Assembly (NCBI GenBank): GCA_000708525.1
Contig: JMRP01000012.1
Span: 1 to 61,937, forward strand
Source of the DNA: Cyanobium sp. CACIAM 14
Lineage (GTDB): Bacteria; Cyanobacteriota; Cyanobacteriia; PCC-6307; Cyanobiaceae
Length of the DNA stretch: 61,937 nucleotides
Reading direction: 5' to 3'
Part shown: positions 29,264-38,036 of the stretch, in pieces
Layout: every line of letters begins with the position of its first letter
Position numbering within the stretch: the stretch's first letter is position 1
Notes under the pieces: generated by a model
What the model was told of the DNA's origin: nothing
The model's database searches: none
Seen by the model: only the letters and a program-made list of their open reading frames with translations
Made by a program: the position numbers and the translations under genes

Positions 29264-29970
29264 GCCTGGCCCGGCTGCGCCTGTTCCAGCTGGTCAGCCC
29301 CGCCCTGCCGGTGGGGGCCTTCAGCTACTCCGAGGGCCTGGAGGTGCTGGTGCAGCAAGGGGTGATCGGTGATGCCGCCGGCGTGGACCGCTGGCTGAGG
29401 GCGGAGCTGGCGCGGGGGACGCTGGCGATCGAGGCCGCCACCCTGCCCCGGCTGATGGAGGCCCTGGCCCGTTGGCGCGACACCGCCGACGGGGAGGTCT
29501 GGCTGGCGGTCCGGAGCCTCGACGGCTGGCTGCTGGCCCAGCGGGAGGCGGCGGAGATGCGGGCCCAGCAGCGGCAGATGGGGCGCTCCCTGCTCCAGCT
29601 GCTGGCCGACCTGGATCTGCCCCTGCGGTCCTCCCCGGACGGGGCGGACACCACGGTGGATCCGCCCCCCCGCCTGGCCTGGCCGGCCGCCTGGGCCTGG
29701 GCGGGGGTGGCCCTCGGGATCGGCCGGCAGGAGGTGGTCGAGGCCTACCTCTATGGCTGGGTGGCCACGCAGCTGAGTGCCGCCGTGCGGCTGGTGCCCC
29801 TGGGGCCCACCGAAGCCCAGCGCCTGCAGCTGGCCCTGGCGCCGTTCCTCGTCGCGCGGGGCGCCGAGCTGGTGCAGACCGATCCGCTGGAGCTCTGGAA
29901 CGGCGGTGTGGGGGCCGGGCTGGCCCAGCTGGGCCACGGGGAGCTCTACTCCCGCCTGTTCCGCAGCTGA
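29260..29970 (+). CDS. ureF: Urease accessory protein UreF
   Basis: A 236-residue, all-helical maturation factor that links UreD to the GTPase UreG. Family hallmarks are LFQLVSPALPVGAFSYSEGLE near the start and YLYGWVATQLSAAVRLVPLGPTEAQRL near the middle. I chose the ATG at 29260, which overlaps the ureE stop, because the fold begins there. The stop overlaps the start of the next gene (TGATG), so a substrate-binding protein is translated in series with it. Confidence 0.94.
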   Translation: MSLARLRLFQLVSPALPVGAFSYSEGLEVLVQQGVIGDAAGVDRWLRAELARGTLAIEAATLPRLMEALARWRDTADGEVWLAVRSLDGWLLAQREAAEMRAQQRQMGRSLLQLLADLDLPLRSSPDGADTTVDPPPRLAWPAAWAWAGVALGIGRQEVVEAYLYGWVATQLSAAVRLVPLGPTEAQRLQLALAPFLVARGAELVQTDPLELWNGGVGAGLAQLGHGELYSRLFRS

Positions 29971-30983
29971 TGGCCATGCCGGATGGGCCATCCCGACGCC
30001 GGGTCCTGGGGCTGCTGGGCGGCGCCGCGGCCGGCGGGGCCGTTCTGGCGGCGGGGTGTGCCTCCCGCCCCCGACCCGCGGGGCCGCCGCGGCTGGGGTT
30101 GCTCCAGTACGTCCGTGCCCCCGCCCCCGACGCCGCCCGCCGCGGCTTCCTTGAGGCCCTGGGCCGTGGCGGATTCCCGCCGGGGATCGGGGTGGTGCTT
30201 CTGGAGCGCTTCGCGGCAGGCAGCATGGCCACCTGCCGGGCCCAGGTGGGGGAGCTGCTCGCCTCCGGCGCGGACATGCTCGTGGCGATCGGCACCCCGC
30301 CGCTCGAGGCGATCCTGTCCGTTGCGCCGGCGCGGTTGCCGGTGGTCTTCTGCTACTGCTCCAATCCCTGGGGCGCGGGCGCCGGCGCCAGCTACACCGA
30401 GCACCGGCCCAACGTGGTGGGCTCGGTGAGCACCAGTCCCCTCGCCGCGGAACTCGACCTTGCCCGCACGATCACGACCGATCTCAGCACCGTGGGCCTC
30501 GTCTTCAATCCCTCCGAAGCCAACGCCAGCTTCGAGGCGGAGCTGCTGCGCCGGGAGGCGTCCGAGCGCTCCCTGACGGTGCTGATCGAACCGGTCGCCG
30601 GCCCCGCGGAAGTGCCCAGGGCCGCCGAACGGCTGGCCGGCCTGGGGGTGGGCGCCCTGGTGCGGGTGGGGGACTATGCCACCAGCGTGGGCTTCGCCTC
30701 CCTGGCCGCGGTGGGGCTGCGTCAGCGCCTGCCGGTGTACTCCGTGGATCCCTCGGACATCGCCACGGCGGGGTGTCTGGCGGTGGTGGGCTGGGACGCG
30801 GTGGAGGACGGTGCCCTGGCCGGTGCCCTGGCGGTGAAGGTGCTGCGCGGCCGCTCTCCCTCCGCTCTGCCCTTCGAAGCGGTGGAGCGGAAGGTCCTGC
30901 TGCTGAATCGCCGCACCGCCCGGGCCATCGGGGTGCGGTTTCCGCCGCTGCTGCTGCGGCAGGCCGGCGGTGTGCTGGGCTGA
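29970..30983 (+). CDS. ABC-type substrate-binding lipoprotein (ABC_sub_bind family)
   Basis: A 337-residue periplasmic binding protein. The N-terminus has an Arg-Arg (Tat-like) start, a hydrophobic stretch and a lipobox (LAAGC), so it should be lipid-anchored. The body matches the ABC_sub_bind (YtpP/TrpX-like) fold: LGLLQYVRAPAPDAARRGFLEAL, IGTPPLEAIL, PVVFCYCSNPWGAG, TVGLVFNPSEANA, PVYSVDPSDIATAGCLAVVGWD. Ligands in this family are often aromatic amino acids or small nucleobase-like molecules. No permease or ATPase for it is nearby. Its coupling to ureF suggests co-expression with urease; a urea or allantoin-like ligand is possible but unproven. Confidence 0.85.
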   Translation: MAMPDGPSRRRVLGLLGGAAAGGAVLAAGCASRPRPAGPPRLGLLQYVRAPAPDAARRGFLEALGRGGFPPGIGVVLLERFAAGSMATCRAQVGELLASGADMLVAIGTPPLEAILSVAPARLPVVFCYCSNPWGAGAGASYTEHRPNVVGSVSTSPLAAELDLARTITTDLSTVGLVFNPSEANASFEAELLRREASERSLTVLIEPVAGPAEVPRAAERLAGLGVGALVRVGDYATSVGFASLAAVGLRQRLPVYSVDPSDIATAGCLAVVGWDAVEDGALAGALAVKVLRGRSPSALPFEAVERKVLLLNRRTARAIGVRFPPLLLRQAGGVLG

Positions 30984-31023
30984 GCGGCGGACGGGCGGAG
31001 CCGGTGCGAGGCCCGGCCGACCC

Positions 31024-31893
31024 TCAGGGCCGGCGGTCGCGCAGGTGGTCGCCGGGGCGGTCGATCAGCTCGAACAGCCAGCTGTCGTTGAGGGTCTTCA
31101 CGAGCCGGTTGGTGGCGCTGGCCATGGTGGTCAGCTCCCGCAGGGTGGTGAGCAGCAGGGGCCGGGTCTGGGTTTCGGTGCTCTCCAGGCGCCTGATCAG
31201 GGCCGAGAGGTCTGCGGCGGTGCCGTCGGCCCGTCCTTCCAGCCGCTCGGCCAGCTGGCGGGTGGCGACCAGGGTGCGGTCGAGTTCACTGCTGCTGCGC
31301 CGGGTGTCGGCCTCCAGCCGGGTCGCCAGACGGCGGGTGGCGGTCAGGGTCCGATCGAGCTGATCGAGGCTGCTGGGCAGGCGCGTCTCGGCCAGGTTCA
31401 GGCCACTGCTCAGGGCGCGCAGCAGGGGAATGCGGCTGCTGGCCACCTCGGCGATCAGGGCATCGAGGCTGGGCCGGCTGCTGAACACCAGGGTTTCGCC
31501 ATCGCCGATCGGTGGCTGGCCGATCGCGGCCGGATCCGGCGTGATGGCGATGTAGCTGTCGCCCAGCAGACCGACCTGGGCCAGTTCGGCCCGGCTGCGG
31601 CGGCCCACCATCGATCGGTAGGGGTCCTGCAGGTCGAGTTCCACCAGGACCTGGGCATCGCGCTGCAGCACGATCCGGCGCACCTGCCCCACCGGGAAGC
31701 CCGAGATCCGCACCGCCATCCCCGGCTGCAGGCCGGCGGCATCGAGGGTGCGGAAGCGGAGGCGCACGCTGGGGGTCAGCCAGTCGCCGGCCCGGGCGAT
31801 CCCCAGGACGAAGACCCCCAGCAGCCCTGCCGCTCCCGCCAGGAGGAGGAGGCTCTGGGTCCTGGGCCGGTGCAGCCGCTCGGCGGGTGTCAT
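31024..31893 (-). CDS. MlaD/MCE-domain protein
   Basis: A 289-residue protein with one N-terminal membrane helix (LLLLAGAAGLLGVFVLGIA), an MCE domain at about residues 38-125 (VRLRFRTLDAAGLQPGMAVRISGFPVGQVRRI, LLGDSYIAITP) and a long helical C-terminal region with tandem LDRTL-ATRRLA/ATRQLA heptad-like repeats. MCE proteins carry lipids between membranes. It follows an MlaE-like permease by 2 bp on the same strand, in the middle of the urease genes and antisense to them. Confidence 0.85.
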   Translation of the reverse strand: MTPAERLHRPRTQSLLLLAGAAGLLGVFVLGIARAGDWLTPSVRLRFRTLDAAGLQPGMAVRISGFPVGQVRRIVLQRDAQVLVELDLQDPYRSMVGRRSRAELAQVGLLGDSYIAITPDPAAIGQPPIGDGETLVFSSRPSLDALIAEVASSRIPLLRALSSGLNLAETRLPSSLDQLDRTLTATRRLATRLEADTRRSSSELDRTLVATRQLAERLEGRADGTAADLSALIRRLESTETQTRPLLLTTLRELTTMASATNRLVKTLNDSWLFELIDRPGDHLRDRRP

Positions 31894-31895
31894 GG

Positions 31896-32552
31896 TCAGT
31901 GACTCCCCATCCGCAGGGGATCGATGGCGATCGTCCACAGAAGGTCGAGGCAGAACAGCACGGCGATGCCCATCAGGATCGTCCGGGCCATGCGGGAGGC
32001 CATCGCCTGGGGGGCGGCGCCCGCAGGTCGGTTCTGCCGCAGGCAGAGGGCGGCGGCGATCGCGCCGTAACCGCCCGCCTTGACGAGGGCGGCGGCGAAA
32101 CGGGCCGGCTCCAGCTGGCCGATCAGGAAGCCCAGTTCCCCCACCGCATCCCCCTGGTTGAGGGTGAGGCCGGCGGTGACGATCACCGCCGCCATGAAGT
32201 ACAGCAGCAGCACCATGCTCAGCAGACCGCTGGCCAGCAGTTCGGGGCCCCAGGAGCGTGGGGCGGGATCTCCGGCCAGCAGCAGCGGGCCATCCCGCAT
32301 CAGCAGCAGCAGGCTGACCAGCAGCGGCGCCATGAACAGCAGGGCCCGCACCGCCAGCACTTCGATCGTGACCCGGGAGAGCTGCTGCAGCGGGCTGCGC
32401 AGCAGTTCGATGAAGCCGAGGCAGACGACGGCCCCCATTCCCATCACGATCGCCACCAGGCCCGCATCCAGCCGGTCGAACCGGCGCATCAGCCTCTGGA
32501 TCGGTTCGTCGCTCACCGCGGCCACCGGCGCTGGCGTCAGGATGGCACCCAT
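31896..32552 (-). CDS. MlaE-like lipid transport permease
   Basis: A 218-residue integral membrane protein with about five hydrophobic segments, shorter than typical MlaE (about 260). The last third, from [16 protein letters not shown] to [22 protein letters not shown], aligns with the C-terminal MlaE pattern. Pairing with the MCE gene supports a lipid ABC transporter; the ATPase subunit must be encoded elsewhere. Its start is only 14 bp from the divergent start of ureG, so their promoters must lie inside each other's genes or be shared. Confidence 0.65.
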   Translation of the reverse strand: MGAILTPAPVAAVSDEPIQRLMRRFDRLDAGLVAIVMGMGAVVCLGFIELLRSPLQQLSRVTIEVLAVRALLFMAPLLVSLLLLMRDGPLLLAGDPAPRSWGPELLASGLLSMVLLLYFMAAVIVTAGLTLNQGDAVGELGFLIGQLEPARFAAALVKAGGYGAIAAALCLRQNRPAGAAPQAMASRMARTILMGIAVLFCLDLLWTIAIDPLRMGSH

Positions 32553-32566
32553 CCACGAATCGGGCG

Positions 32567-33181
32567 ATGGCCAGCAAGCTGAGGGTCGGCGTGGCCGGAC
32601 CGGTGGGTTCGGGCAAGACGGCCCTCGTGGAGGCGCTCTGCCGGCGGCTGCGGGAACGGCTGCAGCTGGCGGTGGTCACCAACGACATCTACACCCAGGA
32701 GGATGCCCAGTTCCTCACCAGGGCCGGTGCCCTGGCACCCGAGCGGATCCGCGGAGTCGAGACCGGAGGCTGTCCCCACACCGCCATCCGCGAGGACTGC
32801 TCGATCAACCGGGCGGCGGTGAACGAACTCGAGGAGGCCTTCCCCGACCTCGACCTGGTGCTGGTGGAGAGCGGTGGCGACAACCTGGCGGCCAGCTTCA
32901 GTCCCGAGCTGGTGGATCTCTGCATCTACGTGATCGACGTGGCGGCGGGGGACAAGATTCCCCGCAAGGGAGGACCCGGCATCACCCGTTCCGATCTGCT
33001 GGTGATCAACAAGATCGATCTGGCCCCGATGGTGGGAGCCAGTCTCACTGTGATGGAGCAGGACACCGAGCGCATGCGCGGTGGTCGGCCCTGGTGTTTC
33101 ACGAATCTGCGCAGTGGCGAAGGCCTCGAACGGGTCGAACGCTTTCTGCTGCGCCAGCTGCCCGTGCCCGTCGGCGCCTGA
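32567..33181 (+). CDS. ureG: Urease accessory GTPase UreG
   Basis: A 204-residue SIMIBI-class GTPase that drives nickel insertion into urease. The P-loop is GPVGSGKT; the nickel-binding CPH motif is [11 protein letters not shown]; other markers are [16 protein letters not shown] and the base-specificity loop NKIDLAP. It is separated from ureF by a substrate-binding gene and the antisense Mla pair, but urtA begins 211 bp downstream in the same direction. Confidence 0.98.
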   Translation: MASKLRVGVAGPVGSGKTALVEALCRRLRERLQLAVVTNDIYTQEDAQFLTRAGALAPERIRGVETGGCPHTAIREDCSINRAAVNELEEAFPDLDLVLVESGGDNLAASFSPELVDLCIYVIDVAAGDKIPRKGGPGITRSDLLVINKIDLAPMVGASLTVMEQDTERMRGGRPWCFTNLRSGEGLERVERFLLRQLPVPVGA

Positions 33182-33323
33182 GCCCCAGGCCTGCGATGTC
33201 GGTTTGAACCCACGGCGGAGCAAAAAAGGTAAGCGTTGCAACAGATCGAGGCCTCAACGGCGCGCAGATCCACACCGCCCCAGGCCCTCGCCGGCTTTTT
33301 GTCTCATCGGATACCGGGAGCGA

Positions 33324-33373
33324 GTACGTCCTTCCGTACCTTGCCTCTTGGCGTCGGTTAAGCCGACTACAAT
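33324..33373 (+). promoter_or_regulatory. Candidate urtA promoter with two inverted repeats
   Basis: GTACG-N6-CGTAC (33324-33339) is followed by GTCGG-N5-CCGAC (33353-33367), which directly abuts a good -10 box, TACAAT (33368-33373), 20 bp before the urtA ATG. Urea transport in cyanobacteria is normally activated by NtcA at GTAN8TAC. The first repeat reads GTAN10TAC, two bases too wide, and is centred about 49 bp before the likely transcript start rather than 41.5. NtcA control is therefore possible but not shown. Confidence 0.4.
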
Positions 33374-33392
33374 TCAACTTGAACAGGCTTCA

Positions 33393-34688
33393 ATGTCTCT
33401 CCACCTTTCAAGGCGACTGGCAGCTGCTCTCGCCGTTTCTGCCGTGAGCATGACCCTCGTTTCCTGTGGAGGCGAGTCTGGATCCGGCGGCAAGTTCGAT
33501 GGCGAAGTGAAGGTCGGCATCCTTCACTCCCTCAGCGGCACCATGGCCATCTCCGAAACGACGCTGAAGGAAGTCGAGGAGATGGCGATCAAGGAGATCA
33601 ACGATGCCGGCGGCGTCAAGGTGGGCGGCAAGTCCTACAAGATCGTCGCCATCTCCGAGGACGGTGCCTCCGACTGGCCCACCTTCGCCGAGAAGGCGCA
33701 GAAGCTGATCGACTCCGACAAGGTCGCGATCGTCTTCGGGGGCTGGACCTCCGCCAGCCGCAAGGCCATGCTGCCGGTCTTCGAGTCGAAGAATCACATC
33801 CTCTTCTATCCGATCCAGTACGAAGGCCAGGAGTGCTCGAAGAACATCTTCTACACCGGTGCCGTTCCGAATCAGCAGGCTGAGCCTGCGGTTCAGTGGC
33901 TGATGGACAAATTCTCCGGCAAGCTTGGCAAGAAGGTTTACCTGGTCGGCTCCGACTACGTGTATCCTCGGACGGCCAACACGATCATCAAGGAGCAGAT
34001 GAAGGCCCTTGGTGGTGAAACCGTCGGTGAAGACTACATTCCTCTCGGTAACACCGAGGTGGCGCCGATCATCGCCAAGATCAAGAAGGCCTTCCCCGAC
34101 GGCGGGATCATCATCAACACCCTGAACGGCGACTCGAACGTCGCCCTCTTCAAGCAGTTCAAGGCCTCGGGCATCGACCCGGCCAAGTATCCGATCATGT
34201 CCTTCTCCATCGCCGAGGAGGAGATCCGCCAGATCGGTCCGGAGTACACCGCTGGTACCTACGCCGCCTGGAACTACTTCATGAGTCTGGACACCCCGGC
34301 CTCCAAGAAGTTCACCGCCGACTTCCAGAAGATGTATGGCGCCGACCGTGTCACGGGTGACCCGGCCGAATCCGCCTACAACATGGTCTACCTCTGGAAG
34401 AACGCCGTCGAGAAGGCCGGTACCTTCGAGGATCTCGACAAGGTCCGCAAGGACATGATCGGCATCACCTTCGCCGCTCCCCAGGGTGAGATCAAGATGT
34501 TCCCCAACCACCACACATCCGAGCGGGTGCTCATCGGCGAGGCGGAGCCCACCGGTCAGTTCAAGATCCTCTACGACAGCAAGAAGGCCATTCCCCCGAT
34601 CCCCTGGAACCAGTTCGTTCCCGAGACCAAGGGCTACACCTGCGACTGGACCCAGGATCGGCCTGACGCCGGCAAGTTCAAGATGTGA
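33393..34688 (+). CDS. urtA: Urea ABC transporter substrate-binding protein UrtA
   Basis: A 431-residue periplasmic lipoprotein that captures urea. It has a signal peptide ending in a lipobox (LVSC at about residue 25), then a Ser/Gly linker and the urea-type branched-chain-amino-acid-like fold: VGILHSLSGTMAISE, IVFGGWTSASRKAMLPV, YPIQYEGQECS, GSDYVYPRTANTI, WNQFVPETKGYTCDW. I chose the ATG at 33393 because the lipoprotein signal begins there. It heads the urtABCDE operon. Confidence 0.98.
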   Translation: MSLHLSRRLAAALAVSAVSMTLVSCGGESGSGGKFDGEVKVGILHSLSGTMAISETTLKEVEEMAIKEINDAGGVKVGGKSYKIVAISEDGASDWPTFAEKAQKLIDSDKVAIVFGGWTSASRKAMLPVFESKNHILFYPIQYEGQECSKNIFYTGAVPNQQAEPAVQWLMDKFSGKLGKKVYLVGSDYVYPRTANTIIKEQMKALGGETVGEDYIPLGNTEVAPIIAKIKKAFPDGGIIINTLNGDSNVALFKQFKASGIDPAKYPIMSFSIAEEEIRQIGPEYTAGTYAAWNYFMSLDTPASKKFTADFQKMYGADRVTGDPAESAYNMVYLWKNAVEKAGTFEDLDKVRKDMIGITFAAPQGEIKMFPNHHTSERVLIGEAEPTGQFKILYDSKKAIPPIPWNQFVPETKGYTCDWTQDRPDAGKFKM

Positions 34689-34721
34689 TCCCGGGGGGCT
34701 TCCGGGAGCGTTGAGGGGGTC

Positions 34722-34743
34722 GGTGGTTCCTGAGGGAGCCACC
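34722..34743 (+). terminator. Intercistronic hairpin between urtA and urtB
   Basis: GGTGGTTCC and GGAGCCACC pair over nine positions (one G-U) around a TGAG loop in the 160-bp urtA-urtB gap, with no run of T after it. Such hairpins commonly protect the binding-protein transcript and lower expression of downstream transporter genes, rather than ending transcription fully. Confidence 0.6.
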
Positions 34744-34848
34744 TTCTCCCATACCTGGCCGTATCCGCTGATTTCGGCACACCACCACCTTCGGCCTGAT
34801 CCAGCGTTGCTCAGGCGGCGCCGGCTCTAACGTTCAACATTCAATCCG

Positions 34849-36006
34849 TTGGAACTTTTCTTCTCCCAGATCCTCGATGGCCTCAGCATCGGCTCGGTGC
34901 TGCTGCTGGCGGCAACCGGACTGGCCATCGTTTTCGGTTTGATGGGCGTCATCAACCTCGCCCATGGTGAACTCATGATGCTGGGCGCCTATGTCACCTA
35001 TGTGGTGCAGTCGACGTTCAAGCCCATGGGTGGTGTGATCTTCGAATTCTACTTCCCCATCTCGCTGGTTCTTTCCTTCATCGTCACGGCCCTCGTGGGG
35101 GTGCTGCTGGAGAGAACCTTGATCCGACAACTTTACGGCCGACCTCTGGAAACCCTGCTGGCCACCTGGGGTGTGAGCCTCATTCTCATCCAGTTGATCC
35201 GGAGCGTTTCCACGGCAATGGTGCTTGGCATCCTCGTGGCAATTGCGGTTGGATTCGGCCTCTCAAAGTTACTTCGTCTGAAGTTTTCGGAGAAACCCTT
35301 CTTCACCTATCTCAATGGTCTGGGCTGGGCCCTTTCCATCGTCATCGGGCTGGTCGCCGTCAATCTGCTGGATGAGATCCGTCCCCTCTCCAAGGCCTGG
35401 TTCGGTCCCCGCAACATCGATGTCACCGCTCCGAAGTGGCTGCAAGGCAGCTGGGGCATGATCGGCACCATCGAACTGCCTGGCCTGAGGATCTTCATCA
35501 TCCTGCTCTCGGCCCTGCTGCTGCTGGCCACCTACTGGTTCCTCAACAGGAGTGTCTGGGGTCTGCGGATCCGTTCGGTGACCCAGAACCGCCAGATGAG
35601 CAACTGCCTCGGCATTCCCACCGATCGCGTCGACAGCATCACCTTCGGTATCGGTTCCGGCCTCGCCGGGGTGGCCGGATGCGCCATCACCCTGCTGGGC
35701 TCGGTGGGCCCGAATCTTGGCGCTTCCTACATTGTCTCCTGCTTCATGGTGATCGTCCTCGGAGGTGTGGGCAACCTCCTGGGCACCGTCCTGGCGGCAC
35801 TGCTGCTCGGCATCATCCAGTCGGTGATCGGCTCGGGCACCCTGCTCACGATCTTCCCCAATCTGCCAGCGGCGGCCCGTGGCGTGATCGAGTTCTTCGC
35901 CACCACCAGCATGTCGTTGGTGCTCGTGTTCATCTTCATCATCCTGTTCCTGCAGTTCCGCCCCAACGGCATGTTCCCCCAGAAGGGACGCTCGGTCGAT
36001 GCCTGA
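34849..36006 (+). CDS. urtB: Urea ABC transporter permease UrtB
   Basis: A 385-residue inner-membrane permease of the LivH type with about eight to ten membrane segments. Urea-family features are GLSIGSVLLLAATGLAIVFGLMGVINLAHGE near the start, the EAA-like cytoplasmic loop with SVTQNRQMSNCLGIPTDRVDSITFGIGSGLAG, and a conserved GGVGNLLGTV. It uses a TTG start at MELFFSQIL; no earlier start fits. Confidence 0.97.
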   Translation: MELFFSQILDGLSIGSVLLLAATGLAIVFGLMGVINLAHGELMMLGAYVTYVVQSTFKPMGGVIFEFYFPISLVLSFIVTALVGVLLERTLIRQLYGRPLETLLATWGVSLILIQLIRSVSTAMVLGILVAIAVGFGLSKLLRLKFSEKPFFTYLNGLGWALSIVIGLVAVNLLDEIRPLSKAWFGPRNIDVTAPKWLQGSWGMIGTIELPGLRIFIILLSALLLLATYWFLNRSVWGLRIRSVTQNRQMSNCLGIPTDRVDSITFGIGSGLAGVAGCAITLLGSVGPNLGASYIVSCFMVIVLGGVGNLLGTVLAALLLGIIQSVIGSGTLLTIFPNLPAAARGVIEFFATTSMSLVLVFIFIILFLQFRPNGMFPQKGRSVDA

Positions 36007-36066
36007 GCCGCTGATCCTCCCCCTCCGCAGTCTTCCCTTCCATCTCCCCACCAGGAGGTCCCGAAC

Positions 36067-37173
36067 TTGAAACTCTTCCAACGACTCGTCCCCTGGATCC
36101 TGCTGGCGATCGCGCTCTTCATCCTGCCGGCCGCACTGGACAACTTCCGGCTCAATCTGTTCGGTCGCTACTTCTCACTGGCGATCACAGCCCTGGCGAT
36201 CGATCTGATCTGGGGCTACACCGGACTGCTCAGCCTGGGCCAGGGGATCTTCTTCTCTCTGGGGGGATACGCGGTGGCCATGAACCTGATGCTCAACACC
36301 AAGAGCCTGGCCGGTGGGAATGGGATTCCCAAGTTCTTCGAGAACTACGGCGTCGAGCAACTGCCCTTCTTCTGGCAGCCCTTCTGGTCTCCGGCCTTCG
36401 CGCTGATGGCCATGTGGGTGATCCCTGCGGTGGTGGCTGGCGTGGTCGGCTGGTTGATCTTCAGAAACCGCATCAAGGGGGTGTACTTCTCGATCATCAC
36501 CCAGGCGGCCCTGATGGTCTTCTTCCACTTCTTCAACGGCCAGCAGAAGCTCTTCGATGGCACCAACGGCCTCAAGACCAGCACCACCGAACTGTTCGGC
36601 CAGCTGGTGGGCTCACCCGACATGCAGGTCTGGTTGTATCGCCTCACGGTGGTGCTGCTGCCGCTGGCGTACCTCGTCTGCCGTTACTTCACCAGTGGCC
36701 GCTTCGGTGATGCGCTGATCGCGATCCGAGACGATGAAAGCCGTCTGCGCTTCGCCGGCTACAACCCGGTGCCGTTCAAGACCATCGTCTTCGTGGTGGC
36801 CGGCGCCCTGTGCGGGATCTCCGGCGCCCTCTACACGGTTCAGTCCGGCATCGTTTCCCCCCAGTACATGTCGATCTCCTTCTCCATCGAGATGGTCATC
36901 TGGGTGGCCGTCGGCGGGAGAGGCACCCTGGTGGGTCCGATCATCGGAGCCACCCTGGTGAACTACCTGCGCAGCCTGGTGAGCGAAGCCCTGCCGGAGG
37001 CCTGGTTGTTCGTCCAGGGGGCCCTGTTCATCTTCGTAGTGGTGCTGATGCCGGATGGCATCTACGGCTGGGTCACGAACGGAGGCCTTCGCAGTCTGCT
37101 GGCGGCATTCGGCATTGCCAGGAAGGCCAAGACCTATCCGCAGCTGGATGAGGAGGCCGTTCCCGTGGATTAG
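36067..37173 (+). CDS. urtC: Urea ABC transporter permease UrtC
   Basis: A 368-residue LivM-type permease that pairs with UrtB. Recognisable parts are LFGRYFSLAITALAIDLIWGYTGLLSLGQGIFF, FFHFFNGQQKLFDGTNGL, AIRDDESRLRFAGYNP and VGGRGTLVGPIIGATLVN. The TTG start at 36067 is supported by a full AGGAGG eight bases upstream. It sits 60 bp after urtB. Confidence 0.97.
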   Translation: MKLFQRLVPWILLAIALFILPAALDNFRLNLFGRYFSLAITALAIDLIWGYTGLLSLGQGIFFSLGGYAVAMNLMLNTKSLAGGNGIPKFFENYGVEQLPFFWQPFWSPAFALMAMWVIPAVVAGVVGWLIFRNRIKGVYFSIITQAALMVFFHFFNGQQKLFDGTNGLKTSTTELFGQLVGSPDMQVWLYRLTVVLLPLAYLVCRYFTSGRFGDALIAIRDDESRLRFAGYNPVPFKTIVFVVAGALCGISGALYTVQSGIVSPQYMSISFSIEMVIWVAVGGRGTLVGPIIGATLVNYLRSLVSEALPEAWLFVQGALFIFVVVLMPDGIYGWVTNGGLRSLLAAFGIARKAKTYPQLDEEAVPVD

Positions 37174-37260
37174 TCAGGACCTCGTCAGCCGGTTCCAGGT
37201 TGCCGCCGTGTCTGTCGTCCGGATCTCGCACCCACTCGAGCTCGCACCCACCCGAAGTTC

Positions 37261-38007
37261 ATGTCACAACCTCTTCTCGAACTCAAAGACGTCAGCGTCA
37301 GCTTCGATGGCTTCTATGCCCTCACAGACCTGAGCATGAAGCTCTACAAGGGAGAGCTGAAGTCAATCATCGGGCCCAATGGTGCTGGGAAGACCACCTT
37401 TCTGGACGTGATCACGGGCAAGGTGCGGCCCACCAAGGGGTCCGTCAGCTTCAACGGCCAGTCCCTGCTGGGTGTCTCGGAGCAGCGCATCTCCCGCCAG
37501 GGCATCGGTCGCAAGTTCCAGACGCCTCGGGTCTTCGAGAACCTCACGGTGCTGCGCAATCTCGAGCTTGCCGCGGCTCCGGTGAAGAACGCCTTCAGCC
37601 TGATGGGTTCAGCCCTGCCCCAGTCGGCCAAGGATGAGGTGCATCGCATCATGAACTACGTGGGTCTGGCTCCCTTCGCCAATGTGAAGGCCGGCTCCCT
37701 CTCCCATGGCCAGAAGCAGTGGCTCGCCATCGCCTCCCTGGTGGCCCAGGCCCCGGAAGTGCTGCTGCTGGATGAGCCTGTGGCCGGACTCACCGATGAG
37801 GAAACCCTGCGCACGGCCGAACTGATCAAGTCCCTGGCGGGCGATCACACCGTGGTGGTGATCGAGCACGACATGGAATTCATCCGTGATCTCGGTTTCG
37901 ACGTCACCGTTCTGCACCAGGGACAGGTGCTCACCGAAGGCCCGCTGGATCAGGTCAAGGCTGACCCCCGGGTCATCGAGGTCTACCTGGGGTCGACCGA
38001 ACAGTAA
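37261..38007 (+). CDS. urtD: Urea ABC transporter ATP-binding protein UrtD
   Basis: A 248-residue LivG-type ATPase. Walker A is GPNGAGKTT, the signature region is SLSHGQKQWLAI, and Walker B is VLLLDEPVAGLTDEE, followed by the His switch in VVIEHDME. Together with UrtE it forms the nucleotide-binding pair powering urea uptake. Confidence 0.97.
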   Translation: MSQPLLELKDVSVSFDGFYALTDLSMKLYKGELKSIIGPNGAGKTTFLDVITGKVRPTKGSVSFNGQSLLGVSEQRISRQGIGRKFQTPRVFENLTVLRNLELAAAPVKNAFSLMGSALPQSAKDEVHRIMNYVGLAPFANVKAGSLSHGQKQWLAIASLVAQAPEVLLLDEPVAGLTDEETLRTAELIKSLAGDHTVVVIEHDMEFIRDLGFDVTVLHQGQVLTEGPLDQVKADPRVIEVYLGSTEQ

Positions 38008-38036
38008 TTGCTTCCCGATCATCAGCCATCGCCTTC

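Noticed and set aside
33324-33339. A canonical NtcA site at urtA
   Set aside because: The spacing is GTAN10TAC, not GTAN8TAC, and it is too far from the -10 box; kept only as a candidate regulatory repeat.
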